From contig NW_026947491.1 of NCBI RefSeq assembly GCF_034190915.1, forward strand, positions 22,260,101 to 22,324,100: a DNA stretch of 64,000 bases. Direction: 5' to 3'. Positions 11,399-23,329 of the stretch are shown here, piece by piece. This DNA is from Cavia porcellus. Lineage: Eukaryota; Chordata; Mammalia; Rodentia; Caviidae. The first letter of the stretch is position 1. Every line of letters begins with the position of its first letter. The notes under the pieces are model-generated. The model saw only the letters and a program-made list of their open reading frames with translations. It did no database searches and was not told the origin of the DNA. The position numbers and the translations under genes are program-made.

Positions 11399-12129
11399 TT
11401 TTGTGGTTTTTATTGTAATTAATTACACTATGGTGAGATAATATGCATGGGATAATTTCAATTCCTTTATATTTACTTAGGCATGTTCTGTGGGATAGTA
11501 TATGGTCTGTTTTAGAGCGCATCCCATGTGCAGCTGAGAAGAATGTGTATCTGATGTTGTGGGGTGGAACACTCAATAAACATCTACTAGGTCAATTTGT
11601 TCACAGGTTTGATTCAGTTCAGTTATTTCTTTGCTAATTTTTTTGTACTGTTGACCGGTCTGTTTGTAACAGTGAAGTATTAAGGTCCCCCATTATAACT
11701 TGTTATTGCTTATAATTTTTTGTGTGTCCGTTAATATTTGCCATGTATTGTTGAGCATTCCCATATTTGGTGCTTATATTTGTCATTGTTATGTGTTCCT
11801 CCTGAATTTTTCTCCTAACAAGAATTTAATGACCTTCTTTATCTCTTTTAATCATTCTTGGTTTATAGTTCACATTTTCTGCAAACAGGATAGCTACCCC
11901 TGCTTTTTTCTAGGTTCCTTTTGCATGGAGTATTGTTTTTCATCCTTTAACTTTTGTCTATGAGTTTCTTTTTGAGTTAAATGCATTTCTTGTATACAGC
12001 AGATTGTTGGATCCTGTTTGTTGATTCATTCTGGTTGTCTGTTTGTTTTGACTGATGAATCAAGGCCATTTACATTTATGATAATTATTGATATGTATTG
12101 GCTTGTCTTTGTCATGTTATTTTCCTGTT

Positions 12130-12254
12130 CTTTTTTTTTTTTTTTTTTTTTTGCTTTTGTTTTTTTCTTTCTTTTTATCGATACCAGGGATCGAACTCAC
12201 GACTGCCTGCTTGCAAGGCAGGCACTTATGCCACTGAGCTAAATCCCCAGCCCC
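12130..12254 (-). repeat. tRNA-derived ID-like SINE, young cohort
   Basis: Reversed copy; ttttcctgttc / gtttcctgttc flank it. Confidence 0.9.
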
Positions 12255-12455
12255 TAGTTTCCTGTTCTTGGTTCCCTGCTTTTCCCTCAGTTTAACTGCT
12301 TGCCCTGCTTGTTGGTTTCTTTCTGTTAGAATTGTGGTCATTATTGTCTCTGTCTAGAATACCTTTTAGTATTAGTATTCTTTGTAGTGTGTTGGATCAG
12401 TGGTCATGAATTTCATCAGTTGTTCTTTGTCATGAAAAGTACTTTATTTCTCCTT

Positions 12456-12543
12456 TTTTTTTTTTGTTTTGTACTGAGCATGGAAGTCATAACCTCACGT
12501 TTGCCTGGCAGGTGCTTACACCACTGAGTTAAACCCTCAGCCT
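12456..12543 (-). repeat. tRNA-derived ID-like SINE, older cohort
   Basis: Reversed, diverged copy (tttgcctggcaggtgcttac, gagttaaaccctcagcc). Confidence 0.75.
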
Positions 12544-13299
12544 TCTCCATTGATTTTGAAACATAGTTTTGTCAGGTACATCAGTCGGAGTTGGAATTTG
12601 TTTTCTTTTAGGACTTAAAAAACTTCACTCCAAGCTTTTCTTGCATTGTTTGTGTTGCAAACTTCGCTGTGATTCTGATAGGCTTTCCCTTATTATTCAT
12701 GATATTTCTTTTCTGTAATAGCTTTTAATATTCTGTTCTTGTGCTGAATTTCTGGGATCTTGTTATATGTCTTTGTGTAGAGTTTTCGTAGTTATGCCTG
12801 ATTGGGGTTCTCTATGGCTCACTTAGGTATATGTCAGATTTTTTTTCAATACTTGGGAAATTTTCTGTTATTTTGCAAATAGTTTTTTTTTAATTTCATT
12901 TGTGTTAGGCCTTGCTTTTTAATTGACACCCATTATCCTTATATTATTTTTCTTTACCTTATCATGTAGCAGTTGAATTATTTTAATTTTTAGTTATTTT
13001 CAAGATATCTGTCCTTTCCTAGTCACTAGCTATGATCCTGTCTTCATATTCAGTTTCATTCAAGTGGGTTTGCTAGCTTTCAATGGAATTTTTGATTTCC
13101 TGGATATCTGCTTGAATGTTCTGTTTGTTTCCTATATTGATCTTTCATGATTTCCATCCTCTTCCTAACATCATCTATTTTCTTATCTGTCTCTGCTCTA
13201 GATTTGCTGAACATTTTGGTTAAAGTGTTGACATTTCTTTTTAATCTGAGAGACTATTTCTGATCTGATTTCCTTTATAGCCTTATGGATTGGTTTCTT

Positions 13300-13393
13300 G
13301 ATTTTTTTCTTTATTTCTTGTACCAGGGATCAGACTCATGAACTGACGCTTACCAGGCAAGTGCTTGAGCCACTGAGCTAACTCCCTGGGCCC
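13300..13393 (-). repeat. tRNA-derived ID-like SINE, older cohort
   Basis: Reversed, diverged copy (gtaccagggatcagactcat, gagctaactccctgggccc). Confidence 0.75.
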
Positions 13394-13659
13394 ATGGATT
13401 TGTTTTTTTTTTGTTTTTTTTTTACCTCAGTTGCTATCATTTCAGAGATTTTAGGTGTGTGTCTCCTATTTTCTTCTATGCTAATGACTTTCTGGGTTCC
13501 CAGTGAAGGTGGAGAGGTGATGGGAATCTCTGCCACCTCAGGCTCTCCTAAACTGTGTTCTGAAAGGTCTTTTAAGGGAAAATTTTATCCCCCAAACTGG
13601 GTTCTGAAAAGTCTTATGAGGTAAAATTTTATCTATGAATTTCCACATCAAGGAAACTT

Positions 13660-14110
13660 AGGAAGCGCAAATAAAAAGCCTAATGTTGAGACTCGAACTT
13701 CTAGAAAAAGAAGAACAAGGCAAGCCAAATGCTTATATGGGGGAGGAAATAATAAATATTCCAGCAGAAACTAATCCAGTTGAGACTAAAGAATCTAGGA
13801 ATCAAAGAGATGATTTGAAAGATTAAATGAATTGAAAATCACTTTGCAAACATAAAAGGAAGGAAAAGATTCATATTCATGAAATTAAATATGAAACAGT
13901 GAAATTACAACAGGTTCTGCTGAAATTCAGAAGTTTATCAGTACCAAATACGAGAACAAATATTCGAAAACACAGAAGAATTAGACAGATTCCTACCAAC
14001 ATCTGAATTACCAAAACTGAACTGAGGATTTAAAATTCTAATTAACCCAGTATCAGTCAGTGAAGTTGCAAAAGTAATTTTATTGGCCCTGAATCAAGGC
14101 CAGCAGCTTC
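13660..14110 (+). mobile_element. L1 ORF2 fragment, sense
   Basis: A-rich L1 ORF2-like wording (acacagaagaattagacag, accaacatctgaattacc), broken by stops. It probably belonged with 14.86-15.27 kb before the L1 3' end at 14.22-14.86 kb came between them. Confidence 0.6.
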
Positions 14111-14221
14111 CTGACGCTGTTGGTTTCAAGCAGGAGCCTAAAGAGATGTCTTTCTATGATCTGTTGGCCATTTCAGAACTTGGGCAGTGAAATGGTCAAT
14201 TCATTAGAAAGAAAAAGCTTG

Positions 14222-14860
14222 AAGCAACCCCTCATTGCCCCCACTCCCCGTTAGAGGCTGTGAGTGTGGCAGGCTGCAGCGGCCCAGGACGGGAGCCACT
14301 GGCATTTACTGGGACCTGCACTATGCTGGGACCTGGAGCATTGGGAAACCAAGCAACCCCTCCCCCCTGATGAGTGGCTGTGCATGTGGCAGGCTGTGGC
14401 GGCCCAGGACAGGAGCCACCGGCGTTTACTGGGACCCATGCCATGCTGGGACCTGGAGCACCGGGAAACCAAGCTACCCCTCCCCCCCCTGCATGTTTTG
14501 TTTTGTTGAACTTCAATATACATGAAAGTATGGACAGCTATTTTGAAGAGAGAAACTCTACGACAGCTATTAGTGACTTCCCTATTGTCTGGTCTTGAAG
14601 ACCTAAATCGCCTTCCTCATTCTGTTCAGATCAGTTTTATACTATGTTGTTTTATATGAATTCTCTGCAAAGACATGGACAACTATTTGGAAGAAAACAA
14701 GAGACAATATGATAGACAGTGAAGCTCTCAGGTCGTCTAGCTTTGAAATTTATGTCTCTTACATTGCTTTCTTATGTACTATTTTGTTCTGTTTTGTTGT
14801 GTTTAATTCTACCCCCTTTAAAATGAAAGAAAGAAAGAAAAGTAATTTTAAAATGACCAA
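14222..14860 (+). mobile_element. L1 3'UTR fragment with 120-bp tandem repeat
   Basis: Two GC-rich units with a period of 120 bp (ggcaggctg at 14268 and 14388) are followed by a T-rich stretch ending in an (AAAG)n-like tail near 14830. Unit sequence resembles that at 50.9 kb. The short open frames in the repeat are periodicity effects. Confidence 0.65.
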
Positions 14861-15275
14861 CACAAAGCTCAGGTATGGACTAGTATATAGCTGAATTCTA
14901 TAAGATCTTTAGAGAAGAGCTAATGCCTCTACTGATGACACTCTTTAATGAAATTGAAAGGGAAATAGTATTTGTGAAATCTTTCCTGGAAACAAGTATT
15001 ACCATGATGCAAAAACCAGAAAAAAACCAACCAAAAAAGAGAGCTGTGGGTGAATACCATGAATGCAAATACATGCAGAAAGTCTCACTGAGATACTGGC
15101 AAACAGAATACAATAAATCATCAAGATTAGATATCATGATCAAGAAGGATTCATCCTGGGTATGCAAGGATGACTAAATATACACAAACCAAAGAATGTA
15201 ATACACCATATCAATACAGCAAGAGACAAATATACAAGAGCATCTCAGTCAATTGCAGAAAAAACAAACTGGGGA
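14861..15275 (+). mobile_element. L1 ORF2 (reverse transcriptase) fragment, sense
   Basis: L1 RT-region wording (ggcaaacagaatacaataaat, ggattcatcctgggtatgca, atacaccatatcaatacagc), with stops. A continuation of the fragment at 13.66-14.1 kb. Confidence 0.65.
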
Positions 15276-16455
15276 GAGTTGGAGGTTAAACTTCAACTGA
15301 TTATCGGTGTTTGTCTCTGCTTGTTACTGAGACTGTGGACAAGAGAGCAATTTCATTCTCTGATGGTGGCTCACTGTGATGTGAAGAAGCCTATATTTAA
15401 CTTTCTGACTTCTCATGTTTCTCAGTGTCACCATCTTGACTGTGTTACTCTGGATTGCATAGGCACTGAGAATTTTGTAAGACTGTGGGAATCTATATAA
15501 CTTTCTGAGTGTGGATTCTCTCATGAATGGCAGTGAAGGAAGGTTCTTCCCTAACCAGTTATCCATTTGCTATTTCTTTACAGCAAGTTGCTTGTTTAAA
15601 ATACCAGTTACCTCAGTGACTTAAAAATTGCTTTTCAAGTTTTCACTTCATGGGGCAGGGGGTTGTTAGCTCAGTGGCACAAGTGCCTGCCTGGCAAGTA
15701 CAAGGTTATAAGTTTGATCCCTGGTGCCAAAAACAAAAAAAAAAAAATTTCACTATACAATTGTGTTTTTCTTAGTTTAAAAGTGAATATGATATTGATT
15801 ACATGTGAAGAAATAAAGAAACACTTAGATGCAATTGTTTGTTTTGCATTTGTCATAAATATGTGTAACAATCCATGTAATCTTGATGCAGGTGAGGAAA
15901 CCAAACTGTGTTTACCTCCAATGTTAGTCTGATTTCATGTAACTGCCCACACATTGGACATAAGTTGGAGTTTTGCAAGTTCTTTGACCCTTAAAAATCT
16001 CATCAGACAAAAATCTTATTTTGTTTCAACATTTGGAACTGGAATGAATTAATTGAGGTTAATATGTCATTGTGATTTTAACTGGATGAGGATACAAGGT
16101 TTGTATTGGGCAGGCTACTGGCCATAGAATTGTAGGAAAGTTCATATCTCTGACACTTCATTCCCCTACTCTACTGCCTCTGGGTTTGTGCTATTTCAGA
16201 TTTTTTTTTTGTTATTTATTGTCATGGGTTTTAAAATGTTACTATTGATTTTTTTTGCAAAAGATAATGAAGAACATTTTTTAGAATAAATTACTGATGT
16301 GCAGGTGATAAATTGGTCAAATACTGGGATTATAGACATGTACTGCCACAGCTGGCTGAAGTTTTCCTTTTGGAATTAGTGCCTAATTACTTCATGATGT
16401 CTTCAGTTTTAATGTGTAATGTTTTATTCATATCCTTCCCCTAGTACCAATCACT
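15276..16455. other. Gene B intron 1 sequence paralogous to gene D intron 1
   Basis: The 15.5-15.65 kb segment (gcaagttgcttgtttaaaat) is the reverse complement of 49.74-49.86 kb, so introns 1 of B and D are paralogous. An older SINE lies at 15652-15748. No gene seen. Confidence 0.55.
15652..15748 (+). repeat. tRNA-derived ID-like SINE, older cohort
   Basis: Forward copy with the older body (gcctgcctggcaagtacaag) and an A tail. Confidence 0.8.
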
Positions 16456-16460
16456 TTGTT

Positions 16461-16462
<2 letters not shown>

Positions 16463-16491
<29 letters not shown>

Positions 16492-16584
16492 GTCTTTTTC
16501 CTTTTTATCGGTACTGGGATCGAACTCACGACTGCCTGCTTTACAAGGCAGGCGCTTATGCCGCTAAGCTAAATCCCCAGCCCC
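16463..16584 (-). repeat. tRNA-derived ID-like SINE, young cohort
   Basis: Reversed copy with about 28 T. Target-site duplication ccaatcactttg on both sides. Confidence 0.9.
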
Positions 16585-16770
16585 AATCACTTTGACAATG
16601 CTAGAGTTTCTTATGTCTGAGTGCATGGTGATCAATTATAATCAAAGAACTACAGATAATATGCCACCTGCCACCTTTTTCATTACCTTTTTTTTTTATT
16701 GGTGCACTTTAGATATACATAGTGATAAAATTCATCTTGGGAATTTGTACCTGTTCATGATATATCTTTA

Positions 16771-16790
16771 TGCTGCTGCTGCTGCTGCTT
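16771..16790 (+). repeat. Short (TGC)n microsatellite
   Basis: About six tgc triplets in intron 1 of gene B; no coding context. Confidence 0.8.
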
Positions 16791-16939
16791 TTTATTTTTC
16801 TCCCCTCCATTCAGATCCTCTTCCCCTCTTTATTTACAAAGCTGTTTCATATTTGTTCCTTTCTTTTTCTTAGCCCTTCTTTCCTTCCCCTGCACCTCAT
16901 TTTTGCCCTGTTCATTTAAACAGTTTCTTCATAGAGTCC

Positions 16940-17330
16940 TCAAAAAACAAAACCTACAGAATCCATTAACCCAGCAATTTCCTTTCTTGTTCTTAACCCA
17001 AAAGAATTAAAAGCATCTTCCTACAGTGATGTATGCACCCATGTTTTTGCTAGCACAGTTTGTAATAGATAAATCTTAAAAAACAGCCCAAATGTCCATG
17101 ACTGGTAAATGCATAAAGAAGATGGGGGGGGGGGTTGTGCAGTGGAATACTACTGTGCCATAAAGAATGATAAGCTTGAGACAACTGTAGCTAAATGAGT
17201 GGACATTGAGATCTCACACTTGAATGAAATGAATTGGACATACAAATATGAATATTATAGGGTTTCTCTGGTGTGAAAAACCAAAAATTAAAAATAAGTA
17301 ACAAAGTACATATCCTTAATAGTCTATTAA
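16940..17330 (+). mobile_element. Old L1 3' fragment, sense
   Basis: Wording typical of mammalian L1 3' ends (gcccaaatgtccatgactgg, gcagtggaatactactgtgc). A G9-10 run occurs near 17126. Confidence 0.6.
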
Positions 17331-17651
17331 TTTTTTCTATTTCTAAAAGAACATGTATATTTCAAAATGCTGTCTATGTACATTTTGTTGTTTTGCAAAA
17401 CAACAAAAAATGACTTAATTTCCAGAATAATCAGTCTTGAAAAGAGAATAGACTTAAGGTCTGTCACAGTCATTCATTAGATATTTTTCTGACTCCTGTT
17501 TTTATAATATTGATTTGCAAGCTCCATCTATGAGCTCTGCTTTAGAAACAGTGCACAAATACAATTTCTGTGAACCTAGCAGGAAATGACAGCTAATAAT
17601 CTGCTGTTGCTCTCATCAGAGAACCAATCTAGCATCAGAATTGCATGTGAG

Positions 17652-17763
17652 GGGGCTGGGGATTTAGCTCAGCAGCATAAGCACCTGCCTTGCAAGCAGG
17701 CAGTCATGAGTTCGATCCCCGGTACCCATAAAAAAGGTAAAAGACAAAAAAAAAAAAAAAAAA
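17652..17763 (+). repeat. tRNA-derived ID-like SINE, young cohort
   Basis: Forward copy; agaattgcatgtga duplicated on both sides. Confidence 0.9.
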
Positions 17764-17960
17764 AGAATTGCATGTGAAACCTTGTACATACACATGGATT
17801 TGGTGACAAAGACATGACATTTATATTTGAATGAACAAACTCAGAAAAAAAAAATCAAAAAATAAAGGAACAAACCCAGTTCAGCTTTTACAAGAGGAGT
17901 TCAGGTTCTTAGTATATGAGAGTCAACCTTCTTTTAGGAAGTACATATGTGATTCTTTAG

Positions 17961-18119
<159 letters not shown>

Positions 18120-18274
18120 TGATAGAGTATTGGTTCTTTCTGATGAATACAGACTCATTAACATTTTGAGCGATATCTCAGTCCTGATAACATTATACCA
18201 TGAATCTAACTGCTAACTGCTTATTTTTATATAATGATATGGTGACTATTTGTATTTGTATTGGTACAATTCAG

Positions 18275-18335
18275 GAAGAACTTGGGAAAACCAGCATATG
18301 GAAGAAGAATACAAAAATTGCTCAAGAAATCTAAG
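18275..18335 (+). CDS. Gene B, KRAB second (b/C-type) exon
   Basis: A 61-bp exon, the expected size, between acceptor caattcag and donor gtaatt. It accepts phase 1 and leaves phase 2. The reading is GRTWENQHMEEEYKNCSRNL followed by R completed in the finger exon. Matching 61-bp exons occur in C (35868-35928) and D (45531-45591). It resembles the TWE...EEE short B/C box common in rodent KZFPs. Confidence 0.85.
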
Positions 18336-20242
18336 GTAATTTGTATTCATATAGGAAAACAATACTTCTCAAGACTCACTGTGTGAGCAGAAATATTATA
18401 AGAAAACTCGAAAAATCAGACAGTGTTCAAATTTAGTCTCACAAAAATTTTCCACCTATGCATATAGTTTGATTTTGTGTAAGCTGATAATTGAATAGAG
18501 AAATATCCCAGTATAGGAAACTAATTTATTAGTGACATTTTCAAGAAGAAGCACTGTCTCATATATGGTATCAAAAATTCTTTTATAATAAACATGAAAA
18601 TATATGAAGTGGCATTTAGGTATTTCTATAGGCTTACATGAAATGAATAAATATGAACTTTGGCAGGAACCGATCTCAGAGTTACCTGGTTTTGTGTATA
18701 TATCAACATGTGATACATACGATCTAAAACATTGCAAACCTAGAATCAACATTCAAAACGCACACAAATGTTGATGTTAATAGATGATTGAAAACATCCA
18801 TCAGAGAATTGTGTGCATTTATGTTTTAAAATTTTTAGAATGTACCTTCATACATTCTTGGCAGAAATGTAAAACAGGATGCTTTATATTTCAATGCACA
18901 GATACCACGAAAAATAAAAATAAATGTTTGCATTTGATTCTGGCAAAAATCCCTATTTATATTTGGAAAGGATTTAAAAGTGCCTTATCTTAGTGATACA
19001 TATGTAGGCTCAAATCAGGGTATGCATGAATATTCACAGTATCAAGATCTGGAAAAAAGTCACAGTACCTAAGCTCTGGTAACAGCCCTGTCATTGATAG
19101 TAGTAGGCACGGAAAAGGAGAAAGTGGCATAGGCTGGACGTGGTGGTATCTTGTTACGATCCCAGCATGGTAAGCTGAGCCAGCAGGATGACAACATGAA
19201 GTGCACCCTGGCCAAATGAACGATCAGTGACAAGCTATCTTGGTTTGTTCTTGTTGCTGGGGCAAAATACCCAACACCCACAATGAAGGATGTTTATTTA
19301 GCTCTCTGTTGTGGAGATTTCAGTCCACAATCAGCTGGCTTCAAGGCAGGGTTAGTGTGACACCGGGGCAGCAAGCAAGCAAAAAGGAAAACAAACCTTT
19401 TCTATCTTATATCGTATACAAGTCACCAGCTCCACTCCAGAGCAGGTATAACACTCAGGAAATCTCTGTGCCCTCCTCTTGCACAAAATGAGAATGTTTA
19501 CAAAGAACCTGGCTCACTGCTGAATCTCAGTTAAACTTCTAAACGTCTCAAGTTGACAGTGTATCAAGCATAACACAAGCTGTCTCAAAACAAGAAACAG
19601 AAAAACTAAAAAGAAAAACTATAAATGTATTTTATTGGTCAGAACCTTGTTTATTTCTCAGCACTGAAAGAAAAGTATGTTATATGTATTCAGCCAAAAG
19701 AGAAAAATCTTATATCTTCTGTTTAAAAGAAAAAAAAAAAGATTGGATTTCACCTCATAATGTATAATGAAATAAGTCAGACACAGAAACTAAATTATCA
19801 AGTGTTTCTTTTTATATGAGATACCAAAATATAAATTAGTGTGTAAAATTAAATAGAAGGAGAGAGTGAGGGGCAAAAGTGTGAAAATTGACTAATACAC
19901 GATACACATTTGTATTCATGACTTAAATGAAACTTGGTCTTATGTATTATAAATGTATACCAAATATATGCCATTCTTTGGAATTGAACTTTTGGAGGCA
20001 TCTTCAAAGGCATTCAGCCTATATTTACTATGAAAATTTCTTAGCACTTATCAATCTAAACTTTTCCTGGTAAATTATTAATAGCAACCTTTTTTTTTTT
20101 TTTTTTTTTTTGTCTTTTTCCTTTTTATCAGGGATCAAATTCACAACTGCCTGCTTGCAAGGCAGGTGCTTGTGCCGCTGAGCTAAATCCCCAGCCCCAA
20201 TAGCAACCTTTTTGTTTTGATTGATATTTTATTTCTTTACAG
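18336..20242. other. Gene B intron before the finger exon
   Basis: AT-rich intron paralogous to the introns of C (34.2-35.9 kb) and D (43.7-45.5 kb). It holds a 7SL-like SINE remnant near 19.13-19.23 kb, an unassigned interspersed repeat near 19.24-19.55 kb (gttgctggggcaaaataccc), and a young SINE at 20091-20198. Confidence 0.55.
20091..20198 (-). repeat. tRNA-derived ID-like SINE, young cohort
   Basis: Reversed copy lying 45 bp before the gene B finger exon. Target-site duplication aatagcaacctttt. It places a T tract close to the acceptor. Confidence 0.9.
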
Positions 20243-22094
20243 AGATGAGGAGGTAGCAAAATGCTATCAACATAAGACTTGTAATCATCATGCAAATATA
20301 TTCCTTCAGCTTCCAGTTGATAATTTGGACATGCAACAAGGTGCTTTAAAACCAGTTGGAAGTCTTGTCCTTAGGGAACCCTTGAATGGGCTTTTATCTT
20401 CAAATGAGCCAAGTTCATATCACACTGGAGAGAAACCACATGAGTATTTGGAATTTGATGTCAAGCTGAGTAAATATAATGAACATGGAAAACCCTGCGG
20501 TGATTTCCAATCCTTTCAGATGCATTCAAGGACAAAGACTGTAGTGAAGTCCTATCAACATGAGCAGTTCAATTCCTATTCTGAGCTTAGTGAAAAAACT
20601 CACCCTGGAGACAAGACAATTGTTGGTCAGAAAACTGTGAAAGATTCCATCACCCTTGATTTTCAAAACGGTGAAAGAATTCACACTGGGAAGAAGCCAT
20701 ATGTGTGCAAGCAATATGGAAAAATCTTCAGTACTCAAGGTTGTAAAATTCATGAAAGGAGTCACATGGAGGAGAAACCCTATATATGTAAGCACTGTGG
20801 AAAAACATTTTATATCTATGGTTGCTACCAAAGACATGAAAGAATTCACATTGGTGTGAATCCTTTTATATGTAAGCAGTTTGGGAAATCATTCATCAGA
20901 TACACTCAAGATCAAAGCCATGAAACTACTCACGCTAGGGAGAAACCATATGTATGTAAGCACTGTGGGAAAGCTTTCACGAGACGCAGTTATTGTCAAG
21001 TGCATGAAAGAAATCACACTGGAGAGAAACGTTATATGTGCAAGCAATGTGGAAAAGCATTCACTACAAAGACGTATTCTAACATACATGAAAAAATTCA
21101 CACTGGGGAAAAACCTTATATGTGCAAGCAGTGTGGGAAGACATTCACTACAAATCGATCTTGTCAAATACATGGAAGAAGCCATACTGGTGAGAAGCCT
21201 TATGTATGCAAGCAATGTGGGAAAGCATTCACTACACGCCAATCTTGTCAAATGCATGAAAGAACACACACTGGGGAGAAACCTTATGTGTGCAAGCACT
21301 GTGGAAAAGCATTCACTAGAAAGCCTCATTATAACAGACATGAAAGAAACCACACTGGTGAGAAAACTTACGTGTGTAACCAATGTGGAAAGGCATATTC
21401 TACACAGCAATCTTGTAAAGTACATGAAAGAACACACACTGGGGAGAAACCTTATGTGTGCAAGCAATGTGGGAAGGCATTTACTACACACCAATCTTGT
21501 CAAAGACATGAAACAAGTCACACTGGGGAGAAACCTTATGTGTGCAAACAATGTGGGAAGGCATTCACTGCAAAGAATTCTTATAACATACATGAGAGAA
21601 CTCACACAGGGGAGAAACCTTATGTGTGCAAGCAATGTGGGAAGCGATTCACTGCAAAAAATTCTTATAACATACATGAAAGAACTCATACTGGGGAGAA
21701 ACCTTACGTGTGCAAGCAATGTGGGAAGGCATTTACTACACACCATTCTTGTCAAATACATGAAAGAATTCACACAGGGGAGAAACCTTATGTATGCAAG
21801 CAATGTGGGAAAGCATTCACTACACACCAATTATGTCGAAGACATGAAATCTCTCACTCTGGTGAGAAACCTTATGTGTGCAATCAATGTGGAAAAGCAT
21901 TTACTATAAGAAGTAATTATAAAAGACATGAAAGATCTCATACTGGGGAGAAACCTTATGTGTGCAACCAGTGTGGGAAGGCATTTACTACACACCAATC
22001 TCGTCAAAAACATGAAACAAGTCACACTAGGGAGAAACCTTATGTGTGCAACCTATTTGGGAAGGCATTCACTACAAATAATTCTTACACATGA
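20243..22094 (+). CDS. Gene B, C2H2 zinc-finger exon
   Basis: Last coding exon of a KRAB zinc-finger repressor; the predicted protein acts in the nucleus by binding DNA through its fingers. The acceptor ttctttacag ends at 20242, and the phase-2 join gives R-DEEVAKCYQHK. The open frame upstream of the acceptor (from 20217) is intronic. A spacer of about 150 residues precedes one eroded finger (Cys-X2-Tyr near 20706) and about 15 tandem 28-residue fingers up to 22035, joined by TGEKPY linkers. The second finger has lost its second Cys (KQFGKSF). Helices are very alike (TTHQSCQ, TAKNSYN twice in succession). The last finger is broken: compared with the earlier TAKNSYN fingers (near 21575 and 21665), 5 nt are missing near 22086, bringing TGA into frame at 22092. 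Eroded finger sequence continues to about 22200. With the KRAB exons and ATG all intact, the gene is probably functional. Confidence 0.92.
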
Positions 22095-22517
22095 AAGAAT
22101 TCTCACGGGGTAGAAATTATGCATGTGAGCCATGTGGAAAAAGATTAGTTATTAGGCCCTCATACACAGATCCCACATTGGGAGGATCCATATGTATATA
22201 TGCAATGTGGGTGAAGTCATCAATTAACACATACTTTATGAACAACATGAATGAAGTCACATTGGAGAGTGACCCTATTTATTTAAGCCTATTTTTTAAA
22301 GTTTGTGAAAATTCCTCAAGTAATGGAGACCTGAATACATATCAATGAAAAATTAGATGTCAGTATTTCTTCATGAGTTTACTAGAAGATGTACTCCCAG
22401 ATGGTGATCTCTGATGTATTCAATTGTTTTTTCATTAAAGCACTTGTAAATATCTGAACAATGTATCCACAGTCTTTACTAGAAGCAATATTGGTATATT
22501 TGATACAAGCCACTGTC
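22095..22517 (+). other. Gene B 3'UTR with finger remnants
   Basis: The first 110 bp are decayed finger sequence (Cys-rich EPCGKR-type remnant in another frame). ATTAAA at 22434-22439 is the likely poly(A) signal, at the position of AATAAA in gene D. Confidence 0.6.
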
Positions 22518-22608
22518 TTTTTGTTTTTAATTGATACCGGAGATCAAACTCACAACTGCGTGCTTGCAAGGCAGGTGCTTATGCTGCTGAGCTAAATTCC
22601 CTAGCCCC
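22518..22608 (-). repeat. tRNA-derived ID-like SINE
   Basis: Reversed copy without a long T tract (gataccggagatcaaactca). Confidence 0.8.
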
Positions 22609-22880
22609 TAAATCACTGTCTTTCAACTTAGCATATTGTGTCTTCTACAAAAACAAGGTGAATGGAAATGCATTTATCACTTCCAGGTTGGGTTAGTATT
22701 TATGTAGTTTTGTTTTGCTTTTACTATAGGGAAATACAGGTTACACTAAATTTGATTGTAATTTTCTTCATGTAAACATTTCATATTCTGTATACAAAAA
22801 GATATTTTTTAGTTTGATCCTCTATGTGTAAATACATATTAGAGACATGAACATGTATGTTTTTCAAAGTTCATTTGTTA

Positions 22881-22960
22881 GGCCAGAGATTTAGCTCAGC
22901 AGCATAAGTGCCTGCCTTGCAAGCGCACAGTAGTAAGTTTGATCCCTGGTACAAAAAAAA
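22881..22960 (+). repeat. tRNA-derived ID-like SINE
   Basis: Forward copy, diverged in the anticodon arm (gcaagcgcacagtagtaag). Confidence 0.8.
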
Positions 22961-23329
22961 AGTTCATTTGTTGACACAACTTGTAGATTAACGAATGGTT
23001 TTTTAATGTCTTAACTAGATACCTGCATATATCCCAACATAATTATATAAAGAACATAATTTCACCTTGTTTGCTTTCCTGTCGAAGTCAGTCCTATGAT
23101 TCACACCTAGTTTTGTTTTAACATAAAAGTGTTTACTTTTCATGCTCATATTGTTATGACTTCCAATTTGGTGATAATTTTACCAAAAAGTAACCCATAC
23201 TGCTGTGCTTGTGACACATTTGCCTTGTCAAATAAAGGATACTATCAACTGTAGTATTGTGTCAGTGCTTACCAGATAAACAGTTTTAATGGGAGAATCA
23301 CAATTGTATAAGAATTCACGAGATTGACT

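Larger units (their letters stand above)
7770..13640 (-). mobile_element. L1 retrotransposon, antisense, in intron 1 of gene B
   Basis: A long T-rich block encoding a broken L1 on the minus strand. The segment at 9082-9288 (minus) reads [20 protein letters not shown] and [12 protein letters not shown], diagnostic of the L1 ORF2 protein downstream of its reverse transcriptase. The 3' part with poly(A)-side sequence lies near 7.8-8.3 kb, and RT/endonuclease coding extends to about 12 kb. At least eight SINEs are nested inside. Many stops are present, so it cannot be autonomous. The 12.5-13.6 kb part is assigned only by continuity, and the edges are approximate. Confidence 0.75.

Noticed and set aside
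14235..14525. Repeated Trp/Gly/Pro-rich open frames on both strands
   Set aside because: They read through the 120-bp tandem repeat and simply repeat with it.
17126..17136. G-run as a G-quadruplex
   Set aside because: A single uninterrupted run in an old L1 fragment; four separate G tracts are not present.
20881..21909. Second plus-strand frame of 342 codons within the gene B fingers
   Set aside because: Same cause: a shifted frame through near-identical 84-nt units. The C2H2 frame is the one with conserved Cys and His.
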